Shown piece by piece: positions 1 to 11,411 of a stretch of 64,000 bases of DNA (position 1 is its first letter; every line of letters begins with the position of its first letter). This stretch comes from Bathynomus jamesi (taxonomy: Eukaryota; Arthropoda; Malacostraca; Isopoda; Cirolanidae), in NCBI GenBank assembly GCA_023014485.1, contig JAJOZX010001566.1, forward strand, positions 222,501 through 286,500. The letters are read 5' to 3'. The notes beneath the pieces are model-generated. The model made no database searches. It had not been told where the DNA came from and worked only from the letters and a program-made list of their open reading frames with translations. Made by a program: the position numbers and the translations under genes.

Positions 1-256
1 CTGTGAGGAAGAAACCCTCCATTAGATCATTAGCAGTGACTTCTGTTTCTTTGACAAAGTTTTGCCAGACTACTGGGTTTGTCACAGTACACACGTGTTT
101 TAACATACGTCTATAGATAAAAATCCAAAGAGATTAAGTCAAGTGATCGAGGTTGCCATGCTATCAGTCCACCACGCCTCTCCAGCGTGGGTTGCGTGTG
201 GAAAGTTGCTAACAGCAACGGTGCATAGTGGGAAGTCGCCCCATCTTGTTGAAAGC
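1..256 (-). pseudogene. Degraded DD41D (mariner-superfamily) transposase fragment
   Basis: Reading the minus strand from about 256 to 1 gives the C-terminal catalytic half of a DDE/D transposase: FQQDGATSHY (second catalytic Asp), then PRSLDLISLDFYL where related copies have [16 protein letters not shown] stop follows at the expected Trp and the frame then changes. Family knowledge: these motifs belong to the IS630-Tc1-mariner superfamily, DD41D-like branch. The fragment is cut by the left window edge and carries stops, so it is a fossil. No terminal repeat is visible on its 257-391 side; that stretch is AT-rich and otherwise blank. Confidence 0.75.
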
Positions 257-391
257 TTACCTTTCTCACGTCAACTGCAGTAGCCCCCAGCAGAAGAAAA
301 TAATGCTTGCATTATATTAAGATAATTCTCTGTACTCACCATACAATCGTCAAAGAAAAATGAAGTGATTTTATATATTTATATATATATA

Positions 392-1149
392 CAGGGTGGG
401 CCGTAAGTTTCCATACATAGGAAAAATTAAACGTTTGTTTTTATGTTTCAGATACCCTAAGAATATGCGTTTGACGTAAGATCTTGTTTACTGATGAAGC
501 AAATTTTTACGTCAATGGAGAGGTTAATCGGCAAAACATACGTTATTGGAGTAATGCTAACCCTAACTGGCTGAGTCCGACGAAGATGCAAGGTGCCGGT
601 AAAGTGATGGTGTGGGCCGGGATATGGGGTGACAGAATTATTGGACCAATTTTTGTCAGTGGAAATCTTAATGCCGAAAGGTATCTTAACATGTTGCAAG
701 AAGAGATTTTCCCATCCCTGCTAAACGAGGAAGGTAACTTCCCAGTTTACTTCCAGCAAGATGGAGCTCCACCTCATTATGGTCTTCACGTGCGTCGGTA
801 TTTGGATCAGCAGCAGTTTCCGGATGCTTGGATTGGTCGGCGTGGTCCTGTGGAGTGGCCTCCCAGATCCCCAGATCTCACCCCCTTGATTTCTATCTTT
901 GGGGGCACTTGAAGGCCATGGTGTATCAGGAAAAGATACGAGACATAAATCATCTAAAGGAACGTATCACCAACGCCATTACAAGCATAACGTCAACTGT
1001 GCTAATGCGTGTTCATCAACAGTGGGGAACACGTATTGAAATGTGTTTTCAAAACAATGGCAACCATGTAGAGCATATTATATAAATAAAAATGGTTGTC
1101 CATAAAAAATTTTATTTTTCCTATGTATGGAAACTTACGGCCCACCCTG
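392..1149 (+). mobile_element. Internally deleted DD41D element with 36-bp TIRs
   Basis: Perfect 36-bp terminal inverted repeats run 392-427 and 1114-1149, beginning CAGGGTGGGCCGTAAG. They are flanked by TA (390-391, 1150-1151), the target duplication of the Tc1/mariner superfamily. At 758 bp the element is about half the size of complete relatives in this window (about 1.4 kb): the part encoding the DNA-binding domain is missing. It sits in a (TA)n tract, so the TA duplication alone is uninformative, but the TIRs are decisive. Confidence 0.92.
484..1085 (+). pseudogene. DD41D transposase, catalytic half only, frameshifted
   Basis: About 200 codons of catalytic domain remain. The first Asp is in LFTDEANFY, the second in [11 protein letters not shown] and the third in [11 protein letters not shown]. 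The reading frame breaks near 885, between [10 protein letters not shown] and LDFYLWG, so motif three lies in another frame (continuing from about 828 to 1085). The N-terminal helix-turn-helix region is gone because the element is internally deleted just after the left TIR. Together these mean no functional protein. The C-terminal tail (GNHVEHI) is shared with the other DD41D copies here. Confidence 0.88.
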
Positions 1150-1151
1150 TA

Positions 1152-2140
<989 letters not shown>

Positions 2141-2146
2141 TTTATT

Positions 2147-2147
2147 A

Positions 2148-2186
<39 letters not shown>
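2147..2186. repeat. (ATT)n microsatellite
   Basis: About 13 uninterrupted ATT units. Confidence 0.95.
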
Positions 2187-2329
2187 GTATATAACTTTAT
2201 TTACTTATATATTTATTCTTTCTGTCGTCTAAAGTGTAATATGATCTTAAATAAATCATACTATAGAAAGAAAATATATTTTGAAAGTTTTATTTGAGAT
2301 TCCCTTGTGTTTGTTCACTCGCGTATATA

Positions 2330-2350
2330 TACACACACACACACACACAC

Positions 2351-2429
<79 letters not shown>
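2330..2429. repeat. (CA)n-(TA)n microsatellite
   Basis: CA units followed by a long TA run. The TA run abuts the left end of the hAT element, which therefore inserted in or next to it. Open frames through it are artefacts of the dinucleotide. Confidence 0.96.
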
Positions 2430-2432
<3 letters not shown>

Positions 2433-2635
2433 TGGCGACTCGTGACATTTTTGTTCAGGCATGCAATGTTATGGAATGGAAGAAAAACATCCGCCTAACC
2501 CTCTTGCCCAAACTTTGCATATTGTTTACATAGAACTTAGCAAGTTAAAGGTGTTTTACAAACTTTTGGGGACCTCTTTGAAGGAAAGTTCATTTAATGT
2601 TAGGCTTAAATATGCGAACAAAAAATTAGACATAT

Positions 2636-4852
2636 TTATATATAGTAGTTACTGAATTGATCTAAAGAAAAAGATACAAATTTAAAATTTACCTTAAATA
2701 ATTGTGAGGCATTATTTGAATTGAAATTCTGCTCTCCTAGTTTTCCTGCAAAATTCTTCGATGACCAAATTGTAAAAGTACTCTCGATTCTCCATAAGCT
2801 TCTTGAGGAAATTTTTTTCAATTGAAATTAAGGCAAGATTAGATAGCCTTTCTTTACTTTGGGAACTCCGTAAATAACTTTTAATTCTTTTAAGCGCAGA
2901 AAATGATCGCTCAACACGCTGTCGATATTGGTATAGTTAGAATCAAATTCGTCAATTTATATATTTCCTTAAGACCTTTGTGAATTTCGCTTTCCAGTAG
3001 ATATTTTAGGAGCTCAGCAACATTCTTTTGGCAAAAGATTTGTGCGAATATAAAACACACAATTCAGAACGGAGACGAGGAAACTCAAAAAATGAATTGT
3101 AGCTTCTTTTCAAAGATTCAAAAGCTCTCTCTGGGAAAGTAACATCATAGAACTCAAATTTTTTGCAATCTAAAAGCTCAATGAATTCCAATTTTTCCAT
3201 TGAATTGAAACGCTCTTTCATTTGAAGAAGTATATTATCGAATATTTCATGAAATAGTTGACTATACTTCTCTTGTGGAGAAAGACTCTGTTTCCTTTTA
3301 CATACAGGTTCACCACATCTTTCTGTTATCAAGTCCCACATATCTGCAAATTTTGTATCCTTTATTTGTTTGATTTTTTCATAGTGCTTTCAACGGTGAT
3401 TGAGCTATACACAATATCCATAGATTTTGTTTGCAGCACATTAAATAGATATTCAGTAAAAGGAAAAATTGAAGAAAATACTTCTAATAAAAAATTAAAA
3501 TCGAAAGTATCGATACCAGCAAGCAATCCGCGTGCACTATTTTTTGTTTTTTCATCAAATTTCTTTGGGTTTTCAAGAATGCTTTTTAAAAGATCTATTA
3601 TATCTTCTTTATTTTCCTTAACTCTTTCAACTAGACGAGATGAATAGTTCCACCGCGTTGGAGCCAGTTTAGGGAAACGCTTTCCAACAACTTTGTCAAG
3701 CATTGAAGTTCGCTTAGTTGAACTGCTGAAAAATGATGACAAACTTCCTAATACTGAAAAAAAATTATTACATTCGGAAATTTCAGCGACAGCTTGGGAT
3801 AAAACCAGGTTAAGTTTATGGGCGTAGCAGTGAAGAAAAATAGCCTCTGGTACAGTTTCTCTAATCTTTGTTTGTACTCCATTAAGATCGCTCCCCATAA
3901 CAGCAGCACCGTCGTAGGTTTGAGCAACTAATTTTTTCAAACAGCCCAGTTCACCTAGTTGCCTTATAGATAAATCAGAAATCGCTCCTGCACTTCTATC
4001 ATTGCTGACGTCATTGAATTTTATAAATCGTTCACAAATCTCTCCATGTTTATTAACATAACGAACAACAGTAGAGAGTTGAGAAAAACAGCTGACATCA
4101 GATGTTTCATCTAATAAAATCGCCACATACATGCAGTCGATAAGCTCACGTTTTATTTGTTCTAACATAACTGCACTAATAGATTGAATTATGTCATTCT
4201 GAATAGCAGATGATGTTCCCTTAAAAACAGTCGCAGTTTTTAAATGGTTTTGAAGCTTTTCATCGAATTCTCCCATACAAAATACCAATTCAATATAGTT
4301 ACCCCTATTGTCAGCGTTTTCTTCTTCATTGTGACCGCGAAATGCTAATTCTTGCATACCTAAAAAACATGTTATCCTAATCAAACGTTTCAAAATTTCT
4401 CGATTCTTATTAACTTCTTCGTTATGTCTGGAAATGGCAACTGATTTCTGCTTGTCGAGTATTAAATCAATTCTTTCTGACTTTCCAAATGTTTTAAGAT
4501 CAACAAATGCATTTATGTGAGCAAGAGATTTTTCATGGCGAGAAATTGCAGTATGTAAATTGTTTAAATCGTCGTATCCACGACTAACAGAATTCCACAC
4601 AGAGTTATCTCTTGAAAATAGGAAACACGACCAACAGTACAATTTGTTATTTGAAATATTTCCACATAACCAGGGAACATCATCATACAGCTTAGGATTA
4701 AATTTCCTAGTGAAGCCTTTATTTTCTTTGCTTAAATTCAAATGTGGAATCGGTCTGCCATTATTCAATATGCGCTTTTTCTCATCAAAAGAGAGTGAGT
4801 AAAATCTTCTAGTCTTCAATTGATTAAACACATCGTCAGTCATTATGGGCAC
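2636..4852 (-). pseudogene. hAT transposase (TTF zinc finger, DUF4371-like), frameshifted
   Basis: The first 496 codons (4852 to 3362) are open. They hold an N-terminal zinc-binding segment (LYCWSCFLF ... SLAHINAF, TTF-type) at about residues 70-115; the RNase H-like core with ILLDETSDVS (first Asp) and VAQTYDGAAVMGS (second Asp); FLHCYAHKLNLVLS; and APTRWNYSSR. The frame is lost in an A-run at about 3380, resumes at about 3368-3006, shifts again near 3020, and a further 1-bp shift near 2930 precedes VERSFSALKRIKSYLRS, the conserved end of the hAT dimerisation domain with the catalytic Glu. At least three frameshifts make this a dead copy. Such proteins are often annotated as zinc finger MYM-type 1-like because that host gene derives from hAT transposases. 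Confidence 0.88.
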
Positions 4853-5196
4853 TACAATGCTATAATTTATTTAACTGATTATCCAAAATAACTAAAGCAC
4901 AAAAGGGAACACCGAACACAAGTGAGTGCTTGCGGCTGTGGTACTGGAAAGAAGCCTTGTCAGAATTGCCAGATGTTACTTTTTGGTGAATGCACCTATA
5001 AAACTGAATGCATGCCGTATTATTTTCATTAATTAAAAAAAATCAGAACAAAGCTTTTTAATTATTTTTAGTAAAAATATTAAGTAAATTTTCTAAGCAT
5101 ATTTTAAAACATATTGCCTTTTGAATTTAGCTATGAGGCTCAAAAAAAATATCTTATGGATAGTGAGAAGTCTCCTTAAAAAATTGCCCAAGGCAA

Positions 5197-5360
5197 GGCG
5201 GTGTAAACAAAATCATGTCTTATTTCACTAGACAATTAAGAACATTTTTCTGTACCCAGACTGAATTAGTGAATGCTTTAGCTACAAGTATTTCGATCTG
5301 TGTACAGAAAAATGTTCTTAATTGTCTAATGAAATAAGACATAATTTTGTTTACACCGCC
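5197..5360. mobile_element. 164-bp hairpin MITE nested in the hAT element
   Basis: Arms 5197-5255 and 5302-5360 are inverted copies (57 of 59 positions match) around a 46-nt loop, beginning GGCGGTGTAAACAAAA. CAA lies on both outer sides, a possible 3-bp target duplication as made by PIF/Harbinger elements. Too short to code. The superfamily assignment is tentative; the hairpin itself is directly visible. Confidence 0.7.
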
Positions 5361-5624
5361 CAATAGCCAGTACATGCGTGATTGAAGCCTTAGCCTATTT
5401 TTAGTTTCTGAAAATTATTTTTGTCAATTATAATCCTTACTTAGATCTGAAAAGAGAACATATTTAACGTGCATGCATTGCATGCGTTGCATTCATTAAG
5501 AAATCGCCACTGATATATATATATATATAGTCATGCGGTTTGCTTCTACAAAGCTTCAATTTAATATTTAGGAGAAATCCAATGACAAGGAGGAATGTAA
5601 ATGCCATGAAAAGTCTTCTTTAAT

Positions 5625-5658
5625 GCGCAACGTTTCGAGCAATACGCTCATCATCAGG
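5625..5658 (-). ncRNA. Possible hammerhead-like motif, copy 1 3' region
   Basis: Minus strand reads CTGATGAT, then GAGC-loop-GCTC, then GAAAC: the order of a hammerhead core (CUGAUGA, stem II, GAAA). Penelope-like elements are known to carry hammerhead ribozymes. Stem III and the UH cleavage site are not clearly formed here, so this is a suggestion only. Confidence 0.25.
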
Positions 5659-5998
5659 CTAGATAATAACAATATGAAATTAGAATCAATAAATAAATGT
5701 GAACAAGACAAAATAATTTCCATAAAACCTATTCAGTAAAAGCAAATTTTAAAAAGACTAAAAGAAGAGGGTTAAATTCAAAGTTATAAAAATTTACATA
5801 TAAAATTAACCAGAAATTTAAAAAGCTATTTTTAAATTACATATAGTAAATTTGAAATTGGTACACTGGAATAATTAACACTAATACAATGGAATAATTA
5901 ACACTACGAACCTTTCAATGCTGGTTCCGAGGCACGAGTAATTTAAAACAAAACAAAACAGGAAACAAGCTATGGGTTGGGCGGTTGGAGTTATAAGT

Positions 5999-6054
5999 TA
6001 GGGGAGGGGGATTATAAAAATTGGGGAGGGGGGAGGAGAGTTGGGGAGGGGGGT
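5999..6054 (+). repeat. G-run tract (antisense of Penelope 3' UTR), copy 1
   Basis: Six or more runs of four or more G (GGGGAGGGGG, TTGGGGAGGGGGG) just after the Penelope stop codon, on the strand opposite the gene. Sequence has G-quadruplex potential. Confidence 0.8.
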
Positions 6055-8237
6055 TTATAAAAAATTTAGAGGGACAGCTGAGGAATCCACGTTTAGAGAA
6101 GGGGTCAATGTTTTAATATAAAGAGATTCCAAAATTCTAAGTGAGTTAGGACAAGAATTACAACCGAGAATTTTAAAATTATCTAAAGTGACATCAGTTT
6201 TACATTTTATACTGTGTTCCCGAATACTGGAGGCTTCTTTTTTATTTAAAATTTTACCTTCGGCAACTTATTCCCATATGCGAATAAAATCTAGTCCTGA
6301 GGGAGCGCACGGTGCTGCCAATGTAAGTACCAAGGAGACACCTTGGGCAGGTAAATAAATATACAACACCGCTACGCAACGAATCAGGAGTTCGATCCTT
6401 CGCTGAGAAAAAGCTACCTAAAGACATTTTGTTAATAAATATAATGCGAAAATCAGTATGATAAAAAAATTTTCTTAACAACTTTGTAAATTTAAGTTTA
6501 AATTCTTTATTCGTGGGACCCATTTCAGGTACCAGGAAATATTTTATATCTTTAGGCACTGAAATACAGGAAAGTTGAGGGCTATAAACATTATTTAAGA
6601 AAGATCTTATTAGTTTATCTACATATTGAACAGGAAAACTATTATTGGTAAAATATGATCTTAAATTATTAAATTCATCGTTTAGTAAGGTAAAACTAGA
6701 GGTCAAATTATATCCTCTGAACAAGAGAGTTTTAATACACGACATCTTATAGTTAAAATCAGTAAAACTAAAGAAATTCATGCCCAAACCAGTAAAAGTG
6801 GGTTTCCTGTAAACTGATGTAGTAATAGAATCACCTTTTTTCGAAATTAAAAGATCTAAAAAGGGAAGGGAGCCATTTTTCTCAGTTTCCATTGTATAAG
6901 TTATATTGGGGTGCAGAGAATTTAAGAAGTTAAAAAATTGTTGCGCTTGTACAGCATTATCAAAAACAGCTATCGAGTCATCAACGAAGCGTCGATAGAA
7001 AATTGGTTTACAATGGGTGGGAGATTGTTTAAAAATTACACTTTCTAAATGAGTCATAAAAAATCAGCTGATAGAGGTCCGACGGGTGATCCCATCCCAA
7101 CACCATCAATTTGTTGGTAAACCTTATTATTGAAAGTAAAATAACATTGCTTAAAACCAATTCTAAAAGTTCCTTAAAATAAGACCATGAAAAACCATGA
7201 AAACTATCATCAGAGCTAAAAACCCTATCTAAAATAATGGCAATAGTTTCTGATACAGGTACATTCGTGAAAAGCGACTACTGTACATCAAAACTGACAA
7301 AAAACTTTTTTGAATCGAAATTCTTACTAAGAAGATCTTTTTGAAATTCATAAGAGTTATTTATAGTATAAGCATTTTTCGCAAAAGGTGACAGGAGACC
7401 AACAACAAATTTTGACAATTGAAAGGTAGGTAAGTTATACGAAGCTAAAATAGGACGGAGAGGTGTTCCAACTTTATGGATTTTAGGCAAACAGTATAAT
7501 TGAGCAAGATCAGAACCAGATACGAACAACTGAGAGTAAGTATCATTTTTTATTATCTTTAAAGACTTTAATCGTGACAAAAATCTATTAACTTGGTCTT
7601 CCAACCTTAAAATGACTTTATTGACGGGTTCAAGAATTTGTTTGAATTTGCTAACATCACTTAGGATTTCATTAGTTTTATTTATGTAATCAGATTTATT
7701 CAAAATAACAACTCCGTTGCCCTTGTCCGGTCTAGTCACAACAATCTCCTGGTTCTTTGCCAAATTCTTAATAACCTGCAAGTCACTCTTCTTAAATATG
7801 AAAGATTTAAATTTAAGGTTTCTAAGTTTGTGAAAAAATTCATGAGTTAAATTAGCAAACTGACATTTAAAATTATTGAAATCACCGACATGGGGAACAT
7901 TTTTCAAGCCATTAAAAAATTTTCAAAGTAAAGAAAAAACGAAGGCTTATATATTTGAAATAACGGAAGCTTAAATTGCAAGCCAAGTGAGAGTAAAAAC
8001 CTTTCCCGAGGGGATAGGGTGTAACTAGAAAAATTCGAAATTACTTTATCAGAATTGAAAAAATTAGGTGAATTCAGGCCCAGGGCCTTTAACTTACGTT
8101 CATGAGTTTCAGAAATGGTAGAATGAAACTTTTCAAGTTCACGTTGTACAAGAGAAATTATTAATAAATAATCCAACAACGAAAGGGTATTTTTAAGGGT
8201 AATTATATGATGCTCAAGCGACTTATTATGCGAGTCT
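6055..8237 (-). pseudogene. Penelope-like RT/GIY-YIG protein, copy 1, broken
   Basis: Order on the minus strand: N-terminal region (about 8237-7904), linker and start of RT with LPKIHKVGTPLRPIL (about 7490-7440), RT core with YRRFVDDSIAVF (the FVDD catalytic motif, about 6965-7000), and GIY-YIG nuclease with GVVYLFTCPRC and GTYIGSTVRSLRTRFYSH (about 6270-6350). Lesions: a frameshift near 7905, a stop plus shift near 7275 (after FVSFDVQ), a 1-bp T-run loss near 7060, and a 2-bp deletion near 6253 that puts a stop straight after GISCRR. The start codon is not present because the 5' end is truncated. Copy 2 is intact at several of these sites, so comparison identifies the lesions. Confidence 0.88.
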
Positions 8238-8238
8238 G

Positions 8239-9610
8239 AAATTATACTGTTTGCCTAAAATCCATAAAGTTGGAACACCTCTCCGTCCTATTTTAGCTTC
8301 GTATAACTTACCTACCTTTCAATTGTCAAAATTTGTTGTTGGTCTCCTGTCACCTTTTGCGAAAAATGCTTATACTATAAATAACTCTTATGAATTTCAA
8401 AAGATCTTAGTAAGAATTTCGATTCAAAAAGTTTTTTGTCAGTTTTGATGTAAAGTCGCTTTTCACGAATGTACCTGTATCAGAAACTATTGCCATTATT
8501 TTAGATAGGGTTTTTAGCTCTGATGATAGTTTTCATGGTTTTTCATGGTCTTATTTTAAGGAACTTTTAGAATTGGTTTTTAAGCAATGTTATTTTACTT
8601 TCAATAATAAGGTTTACCAACAAATTGATGGTGTTGGGATGGGATCACCCGTCGGACCTCTATCAGCTGATTTTTTTATGACTCATTTAGAAAGTGTAAT
8701 TTTTAGACAATCTCCCACCCATTGTAAACCAATTTTCTATCGACGCTTCGTTGATGACTCGATAGCTGTTTTTGATAATGCTGTACAAGCTCAACAATTT
8801 TTAACTTCTTAAATTCTTTCGAAAAAAGGTGATTCTATTACTACATCAGTTTACAGGAAACCCACTTTTACTGGTTTGGGCATGAATTTCTTTAGTTTTA
8901 CTGATTTTAACTATAAGATGTCGTGTATTAAAACTCTCTTGTTCAGAGGATATAATTTGACCTCTAGTTTTACCTTACTAAACGATGAATTTAATAATTT
9001 AAGATCATATTTCACCAATAATAGTTTTCCTGTTCAATATGTAGATAAACTAATAAGATCTTTCTTAAATAATGTTTATAGCCCTCAACTTTCCTGTATT
9101 TCAGTGCCTAAAGATATAAAATATTTCCTGGTACCTGAAATGGGTCCCATGAATAAAGAATTTAAACTTAAATTTACAAAGTTGTTAAGAAAAATTTTTT
9201 ATCATACTGATTTTCGCATTATATTTATTAACAAAATGTCTTTAGGTAGCTTTTTCTCAGCGAAGGATCGAACTCCTGATTCGTTGCGTAGCGGTGTTGT
9301 ATATTTATTTACCTGCCCAAGGTGTCTCCTTGGTACTTACATTGGCAGCACCGTGCGCTCCCTCAGGACTAGATTTTATTCGCATATGGGAATAAGTTGC
9401 CGAAGAGGTAAAATTTTAAATAAAAAAGAAGCCTCCAGTATTCGGGAACACAGTATAAAATGTAAAACTGATGTCACTTTAGATAATTTTAAAATTCTCG
9501 GTTGTAATTCTTGTCCTAACTCACTTAGAATTTTGGAATCTCTTTATATTAAAACATTGACCCCTTCTCTAAACGTGGATTCCTCAGCTGTCCCTCTAAA
9601 TTTTTTATAA
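8239..9610 (+). pseudogene. Penelope-like RT/GIY-YIG protein, copy 2, 5'-truncated and broken
   Basis: Starts inside RT at LPKIHKVGTPLRPIL, continues through QQIDGVGMGSPVGPLSADFF and YRRFVDDSIAVF (FVDD at about 8748-8758), then the GIY-YIG domain (GTYIGSTVRSLRTRFYSH, about 9330-9385) and a complete C-terminus ending at the TAA at 9608-9610. Lesions: a frameshift near 8440, and a ~70-bp deletion at about 8812, just after QAQQF, that also changes frame. It keeps the GIY-YIG C-terminus that copy 1 has lost. Confidence 0.87.
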
Positions 9611-9665
9611 ACCCCCCTCCCCAACTCTCCTCCCCCCTCCCCAATTTTTTATAATCCCCCCTCCC
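9606..9665 (-). repeat. C-run/G-run tract, Penelope copy 2 3' UTR
   Basis: Mirror of the copy 1 tract: CCCCCCTCCCC units on the coding strand, G-runs on the minus strand. Conserved in both copies immediately after the stop codon. Confidence 0.8.
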
Positions 9666-10008
9666 CTAACTTATAACTCCAACCGCCCAACCCATAGCTT
9701 GTTTCCTGTTTTGTTTTGTTTTAAATTACTCGTGCCTCGGAACCAGCATTGAAAGGTTCGTAGTGTTAATTATTCCATTGTATTAGTGTTAATTATTCCA
9801 GTGTACCAATTTCAAATTTACTATATGTAATTTAAAAATAGCTTTTTAAATTTCTGGTTAATTTTATATGTAAATTTTTATAACTTTGAATTTAACCCTC
9901 TTCTTTTAGTCTTTTTAAAATTTGCTTTTACTGAATAGGTTTTATGGAAATTATTTTGTCTTGTTCACATTTATTTATTGATTCTAATTTCATATTGTTA
10001 TTATCTAG

Positions 10009-10042
10009 CCTGATGATGAGCGTATTGCTCGAAACGTTGCGC
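10009..10042 (+). ncRNA. Possible hammerhead-like motif, copy 2 3' region
   Basis: Same 34 nt as in copy 1: CTGATGAT-GAGC-GTATT-GCTC-GAAAC. Stem II is four perfect pairs next to both conserved boxes. Only stem II is convincing; no fold was computed. Confidence 0.27.
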
Positions 10043-10121
10043 ATTAAAGAAGACTTTTCATGGCATTTACATTCCTCCTTGTCATTGGATTTCTCCTAAA
10101 TATTATATATATATATATATA

Positions 10122-11326
10122 TAGGGTGTCCCATAAATCCGGCATCATAGGAAAAATAATTAAAAAAGGCAAAACAAAAGCTTTTATTTACAGAACGTGC
10201 TCAATATGTCCAACATTGTTTTCAATACACAAATTCAGACGTGATACTCAGTCAGCAAGCACACGGTGAATGATGTCAGGAGTAATGGTGTTACATGCCC
10301 CAATAATGCGCTGCCGCAAATGTTCAACACTCCTAATTTTCTTTGCATATACCAGCGCCTTCAAGTGGCCCCAGAGATAAAAATCTAGTGGCGTGAGATC
10401 CGGGCTTCTAGCTGGCCATTCCACAGGCCCTCGACGTCCTATCCAATGACCAGGGAATTGTTGGTACAGGTATTCCCTTACTTGGGTGCTGTAATGTGTA
10501 GGAGCGCCGTCTTGCTGGAACCATGTTGGGAAATTTCCTTCTTCGTTCAAGACACCGGGAAATGCTTCTTCCTTGAGCATACGTAGGTAGGCGCCTCCAG
10601 TGACATGTTCATCGAAAAAGAGGGGGCCTATGATGCGATCCTTCCAAATGCCACACCATACCATCACCCGAGATGCACCTTGTTCCTTTGAAGAGGTATA
10701 CCAGTGAGGGTTGTTTTGAGACCAGTAGCGGGTGTTCTGTCGATTTACCTCACCATTTCCATAAAAAACAGCCTCGTCACTGAACAGAATGGTGGATTGG
10801 CATCCCGAGCATATTGTTCCGTAGCCCATTCACAAAATTCCATCCGCCGGTCGGGATCATCTTCGCTTAATTTCTGTAGGATCTGAAGTTTATATGGATG
10901 CCATTTGTGAGCCTGAAGAATGCGATGGATGCTACTTTTCGACACTCCTGTTCGGCGGACAATCGTCGAAGAGACTTATTGGGACTTCTGTTAAAATGAG
11001 CCAGGATAGCAGTCGCTGTATCATCGTCAGTGGACCTCCTTGAAGGTCCACTGCGTGGTTTATCTTCTATGGATCCTGTTTCCTTAAACTTTGCAACAAG
11101 TCTGCTAACACAACTCTGTGTTATTGGCTCGCGGTCTGGATGCAGTCCGTTAAATTCAGCAGCGGCCTCTCTTTGTCTCCGATTTCCTATGAGTAGAATT
11201 ATCTGGATTCGTTCTTCCTTGCTCACAGACATTATGGCCTGTAGAAAGAGAAAAATATCAATTATGGTTTGTAGAAATAGAAAAATATGAATTTCTCCTA
11301 TGATGCCGGACTTATGGGACACCCTG
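10122..11326 (-). mobile_element. DD41D element, full-length but mutated
   Basis: TIRs of about 34 bp: the right end reads inward CAGGGTGTCCCATAAGTCCG, and the left end begins TAGGGTGTCCCATAAATCCG (terminal C to T). TA lies on both outer sides, inside (TA)n. At 1,205 bp it spans helix-turn-helix through third catalytic Asp. Confidence 0.9.
10188..11232 (-). pseudogene. DD41D transposase, two frameshifts and one stop
   Basis: Start ATG at 11232 (MSVSKEERIQIILLIGNRRQ), helix-turn-helix region through SRLVAKFKETGSIEDKPRSG. Frame lost near 10955, regained with SKSSIHRILQAHKWHPYK, lost again near 10800, then the catalytic core: [46 protein letters not shown]. An in-frame TGA at about 10246 follows HRVLAD, and the remaining tail (NNVGHIEHVL) ends at 10188. 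All three acidic residues survive. Few lesions suggest fairly recent death. Confidence 0.88.
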
Positions 11327-11359
11327 TATATATATATATATATATAAATATAATATATT

Positions 11360-11408
<49 letters not shown>
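11327..11408. repeat. (TA)n with interruptions
   Basis: Interrupted TA tract immediately right of the DD41D element. Confidence 0.95.

Positions 11409-11411
<3 letters not shown>

Larger units (their letters stand above)
2430..5512 (-). mobile_element. hAT DNA transposon (ZMYM/TTF-type), decayed
   Basis: The 3,083-bp element starts CAGTGGCGA at 2430 and ends with its inverse TCGCCACTG at 5512. Both flanks are ATATATAT, which is compatible with the 8-bp hAT target duplication but cannot be proved inside a (TA)n tract. The interior encodes a hAT transposase on the minus strand with DUF4371-like and dimerisation regions. Short TIRs, size and coding content fit the hAT superfamily. The subterminal region 4853-5512 holds an unrelated hairpin (5197-5360) and otherwise no gene. 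Confidence 0.85.
5563..8238 (-). mobile_element. Penelope-like element, copy 1 (left arm of inverted dimer)
   Basis: Reverse transcriptase plus GIY-YIG endonuclease coding region on the minus strand with a ~490-bp 3' untranslated region (5563-6054). It is truncated at its 5' end at about 8238, where it meets copy 2 head to head. Positions 5563-7504 are a near-identical inverse of 8240-10104. Penelope-like elements commonly lie in truncated, inverted or partly tandem arrangements, which fits. Confidence 0.88.
8239..10104 (+). mobile_element. Penelope-like element, copy 2 (right arm of inverted dimer)
   Basis: A second copy of the same element in plus orientation, beginning abruptly inside the RT coding region at about 8239 and running to the same 3' end as copy 1, then into a (TA)n tract. 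Over about 1.85 kb it differs from copy 1 mostly by small indels, so the two are recent relatives or one is a duplication of the other. Confidence 0.87.

Noticed and set aside
2256..2533. Open frames of 68 and 79 codons on opposite strands
   Set aside because: They translate (TA)n and (CA)n dinucleotides; no stop can arise in such repeats.
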